64,000 nucleotides of DNA from Seison nebaliae (Eukaryota > Rotifera > Pararotatoria > Seisonacea > Seisonidae): the NCBI GenBank assembly GCA_023231475.1, contig JALJEE010002349.1:62001-126000 (forward strand), in the 5' to 3' direction. The notes beneath the pieces are model-generated. The model was not told the origin of the DNA and ran no database searches. It worked only from the letters and a program-made list of their open reading frames with translations. Below, piece by piece: positions 59,942-64,000 of this stretch; positions within the stretch are counted from its first letter, which is position 1, and every line of letters starts with the position of its first letter. The translations under genes and the position numbers were made by a program.

Positions 59942-61801
59942 ATGAAATTTCTAATAACTCCATTGTTGTTACTTCACATTCTCATTATACGAATTGTCAA
60001 TTCTGCCAATACGCCATTAGTCACATTGGAGAAGCAGAAAACTACACAGAGCTATCAAGTGACAGATGAAGTGCTCAACGGTTTATCATTCATTCGTGAT
60101 TCTCTTGAACATTCCTATTGGAATTTTCCAGCTATCGATAGGAAAACGGCAGATTTCATCAATTTTCCATTCGTTGCAATTAAAGGAAAAGATTTCTATT
60201 ATTTGCCTTGCGATTTACGTCTCCCCGAGAAGATGTACGAAAAAACATTCCTCAATTCCGATTCTAATTTTATTACGTTATGGTATCGGAATGACAGACA
60301 AATTTTAACAATGCAATTCAATTTGAATCGTCAAACGAAACAAGCTGAATTTCAAAAATCCGAAATTACTAACTACGCCTATTTCCTGGGTCAATTTCAG
60401 CAAGGTCAACACTAACTCTAACTCCAATTAATTCTCTAATAAGAATCATATAATCAGGTAATTTCGGTCTAATTCTTCGTAACGTCACCGATGTTCATTC
60501 AGGCATTTATCGATGTGAAGTATATAAAGCTCAACATGGAAATCGATTAAGCTTACCCTTGGCTGCTAGTCATTACGCTGTACGTGTTATAGGTTAGAAA
60601 TTTGAGAGATTGTTGTAGAAGAGGAAAAGGAAACAAGAGAACAATTTATCAATGTCTATTAGTTCCCATAAGTACTTTAATAATAGGTGTTAACGATGTC
60701 TATCAATTTTGTTCAATATTACCTCATTGAAGGATGAGGATGAAGTGGAAACGGATAATGATGATAATGATCATATAAATTTTGGAAATTGAACTCTTGA
60801 AATATTCGTCTATGTTTATTTAGATCGGAGTAGATGTACAGAGAAGTATTGCAATAAATATCCCATACAATCCTGGTGTGAATCATATGTTCGATTGAAA
60901 GGCGGTTGTTGTCTCCGTTGTCAAGGTTACTTATGGAACTGACGAGATTAATAATCATAAATATATTTCCCTCCATCGTTTACATAGATGAATTCTCTTA
61001 TACGAATCATATTCAGGTTCTGGGGAAGAGTATTACGAAACTCCTGAAAAAAAGAGAACGAGATACATTGGAAAGTTATTAAAAAATTTCCCATTTTTTC
61101 CAGATCATTTCCTTTCACTCATTCATTATCGATAATACTCTCAATGAAGAGAATGGTGTGGGGGGTGACTTGGAAGAGAATTGTGAAAAAGAAAAAGATA
61201 AGACGAAATGCACAAACATAAGGAAAAGGAGCCGAATACGGTGAGTGGAATAAAGAAAATGTATTTAATTTTAGAAGAACAGAAGTGTTATTTAAAAGGC
61301 ATAGTCTCCCATCATTCCGAATGTGCAGTGAAGTGGGAGCAATTATCGGTTCAAGGTTGGCGGACAACAATGTTCGGTAATTACGTTTCAATCGAATCGA
61401 CATAAATTTTGAGAATAAAGGAAAAATTCGAATTTAGTCACTTACTCTCCCCTTCCCAAGTTAGTTAGAGAAAGTGGTAATCAGATAAACGTTCTTCTTC
61501 CGAAATCGGGTGGGCACGATATGTAATCTAAACGATTGATTCAGCTAATTAAATTAATTCTTCTGGCTCTCATTTTCCTTCCTTCCTTCCTTCCGACTAA
61601 TTCGTTACGATTCGAACAAAATAATTGAAATCTGTTTACATTTATCTATTAGATTTGCAATACGAGGAACGACCGGGAAGGAAGGCAGCTATTCACGGCT
61701 TAATCATATTGAACATTGTTCTCTTCCTCATTCTCTTCGGATTGATCTTTCTCTACAATCGTCAAGTACGTAAAATTTTGAAAGACAAAATGAAACTATG
61801 A
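59942..61801 (+). CDS. Ig-domain single-pass membrane protein
   Basis: Five exons all joined in phase 1 (59942-60404, 60458-60592, 60824-60925, 61275-61376, 61653-61801), about 316 residues. Signal peptide MKFLITPLLLLHILIIRI; a V-type Ig domain with YYLPCDLRLP, ITLWYRND and VHSGIYRCEVYKA (the D/H-SGxYxC signature); then a Cys-rich module (SRCTEKYCNKYPIQSWC, KGGCCLRCQ, QKCYLKG, HSECAVKW); then a transmembrane helix (LIILNIVLFLILFGLIFLY). The short cytosolic tail may continue through a GTACGT donor at about 61775 into 63250-63282. An exon at 61104-61240 with a good GTGAGT donor does not fit the phase. The partner or ligand is unknown; neuronal surface or immune recognition is possible. Confidence 0.62.
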
Positions 61802-63801
61802 GAAAATAAGAAGGAAAGAAATATAATTATAGATTTCTATTTAAAATTTTTCTTTTAATCGATTTCCATTAATTATCGGAGAGCTCAATCGATTGGGTAG
61901 AATAGAAGAAAGAACCTTTTCACCATCCATCTACTAGTCGCTATGTTATGAGGGTAGAAATCTTCAAACTATTCAAGAATACGAAACAATTGAAGTTAAC
62001 TTCTTCAAACTTTCCCCCCTACACAATTACTTCACACATGAAATGGGAGACAATGTGTACGTCTTCCCAATCACACAACTTCCCCTCACCATTGTTCACA
62101 TGGATATTATGATTCCTATTAATGTTGCCAAATGACATAAATCAAATGATTGATTACACTCATTGATGTCCATAAAACACTTTCGAATCGATGACTAAGA
62201 AATATTGATCGCTCATTATTTATGATGAATCCCAGTCGAAAATTATTCTCAACTTCTTTTGTGAATTTGGAAGAATTGGATCTTATCTGGTTATTGTAAA
62301 ATATGATCAAGTTGGATATGTAGGTGTCACACGACCGAAATGAGAAATAATGTACTTTGCAGTCCTCTCTCATTTCCTGTACGCTCACAATTCCTTTTTC
62401 AGAGTTGCTATATTTCAATTATATTGTGCTTCATTTCCATTATTTTTTGCTTCATTTCATTCCTCCTTTTAATGAATATTACAGAATAACCGCCTACTGT
62501 TAATCTTCCTTTCGTCGAATTGAACTTTACCGCCTGCCTATCACATACTTATCGACGATAGTTTCCTTCCTTTTGGGAATTGCACTATTTCCTTTTCCAT
62601 ATGTGAAACTTGTCGATGAGAATCGTTTACACTCCATCCAATCCATCTTAAAATTGTTAGACGGTTATCAGATAATTAAAAGGATCAATTCAATACACCC
62701 CTACGCGGAGATGTCAAACCGCCTCCCACCCTTACATTTCAGTTCCAACAATTATTACTTTCCGTATTCGGTCATTATTTTATCCATAATCTTATAAATA
62801 GCCATCATTATATATAAGTTTAACAAGTTAAGTTAAGTTAAGGAAAAACATTTAATGTTTTCACAAATTTTCACCAAGGAAAACCAATTTTTAATAAAGT
62901 ATCCGTAATTTTTGTTAATAACATTAATGAATTAATTGAACAATTAAATTTATCATTTTCTATTATTATTATCATGTTACTGACAGACAATAATTATGGT
63001 TTTGAACTTTGATTGACGTGAGTTGCTCTAACCTTGTTGAACTGATGAATTTTTATTTAAAATAACCACTTATGACTATTTAAAGGGTTAATGAATTTGA
63101 ATTGTTCATCATTTTAAAATTAAGCTTTGGTGGAAAATTTAAAAGAGATGGTACTGTTTTCTGAGAATGAATGAGTTCAATTATTAAAAATGAATTTCAT
63201 GAGAATGAATTGGAGAAAATTAAAAAATATTTTCTTGACTTTTGTTTAGGATGCATCGATGGAGGTAGTCAAAACGAATTAGAGAAAGAGGAAGATACAC
63301 CTTATATCGGAATGTAATTATTTACTCTGAATCTCTCATCGATCATCATTGAACATAACTCCAAAAAAATTCTGTCTCGTTCGGGAAATAAGTTCGTTCA
63401 ATTTCATTTATATCATTCTTCCTAATATATTTATATTAAGAAGTGGTTTATTTATAAGTTTGGGGGAAGAAGTATGTGTATACGTTCGTATAATGAAAAT
63501 TCAAGTTCTCAGTAGCTCAAGGAACATAAAGATCTCCAACCACTGACTGTAACGGAGGAGATCGATCAACATAAAAATTCACTTTACCCATATTAGGATT
63601 TTCGAGAAACAAAAAAAAGAAAGAAAGTGTAAAGAAAATTCAAGTTCGTATAATTAAAATTTAAGTTTGTGAGATGTTGCTGTGCAAAAAAACGAATTTC
63701 AAATTAATTTAATATCCCGGTTATTAATACTTAATACGTTTGACATTAAACACAGTTTTATTAGCAAAGGCATATATTTAACATGGAAACACATGTTCAG
63801 A
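61802..63801. other. 2 kb mostly non-coding, possible tail exon
   Basis: A TTTAG acceptor at 63249 precedes a short segment that could end the Ig protein, reading DASMEVVKTN then stop in phase 0, or CIDGGSQNELEKEEDTPYIG in phase 1. No other convincing exon. TTCC tracts at about 61580-61600. Confidence 0.3.
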
Positions 63802-63900
63802 TTAATATAATTTTACCCACAATCCGTTATTACGAACTACATCACGATATTCTTCTCCACTCAGACCACGATTATTACTTCGTACGACTCGGCAGCATCC
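63802..63900 (-). CDS. candidate last exon of a minus-strand gene beyond the window
   Basis: On the minus strand an acceptor (GATTGACAG) is followed by 32 codons reading GCCRVVRSNNRGLSGEEYR, then DVVRNNGLWVKLY and a stop. The composition (Gly, Arg, Val, Trp) and lack of AT-driven codons strongly suggest real coding, with the remaining exons past 64000 or in the ~100 nt after it. I do not recognise the protein. Confidence 0.45.
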   Translation of the reverse strand, partial: GCCRVVRSNNRGLSGEEYRDVVRNNGLWVKLY

Positions 63901-64000
63901 CTGTCAATCGATCGAGGATGTTTTTAGCAGATGCATTGCTTGATCAACGTTGGTGATGACCGAAACTTCTTTATTTCCTTTTCTTATTTATCCCAACGGA

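Noticed and set aside
61104-61240. Exon-like segment with a good GTGAGT donor in the Ig gene
   Set aside because: It enters and leaves in phases that break the downstream Cys-rich and transmembrane exons; kept only as a possible alternative exon.
1-64000. tRNA, rRNA or transposable element genes
   Set aside because: Scanning by eye for tRNA B-box-like sequence, reverse-transcriptase or transposase motifs gave nothing convincing; a dedicated search could still find some.

Overview
This is AT-rich nuclear DNA from a metazoan. Gene families (arginine kinases, paired-box genes, a biogenic-amine GPCR, sortilin, PINCH, a haem peroxidase) and long Asn/Gln/His homopolymers point to an ecdysozoan. 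My best guess is a small arthropod such as a mite; a nematode cannot be excluded. Genes are tightly packed, and most introns are only about 44-60 nt. Every multi-exon model below was built by hand from reading frame, splice sites and family conservation; there is no transcript evidence.

Layout. 0.9-3.6 kb: SGT1 co-chaperone and CDK5RAP3, head to tail. 3.6-7.8 kb: no supported gene. 7.8-14.5 kb: two tandem Pax2/5/8-type genes. 14.6-24.1 kb: a small possibly acylated protein, a CWC25-like splicing factor, SIRT1, a small single-pass membrane protein, GINS1/PSF1 and sortilin. 25.3-29.5 kb: an unidentified large multi-pass membrane protein. 30.8-33.5 kb: two tandem arginine kinases, the first with a possible signal peptide. 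34.7-41.1 kb: SF3B4, PINCH and METTL16, interleaved with two paralogous genes of an unrecognised small family. 44.0-49.7 kb: secreted EGF-like protein, haem peroxidase and an aminergic GPCR. 49.7-57.9 kb: gene-poor. 57.9-61.8 kb: a CNBD2-like cyclic-nucleotide-binding protein and an Ig-domain membrane protein. The right end carries the likely last exon of a minus-strand gene.

Most genes are conserved housekeeping or developmental genes with no shared pathway, so this is not an operon-like functional cluster. The less ordinary items are: a 5' splice site that mostly reads GTT rather than GTA/GTG; the paired small gene family at 34.7-35.3 and 38.8-39.3 kb with identical intron phases; an arginine kinase that may enter the secretory pathway; tandem Pax genes lacking an octapeptide and homeodomain; and a roughly 165-residue insertion inside the SIRT1 catalytic domain. 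I saw no rRNA, tRNA, CRISPR array or intact mobile element.
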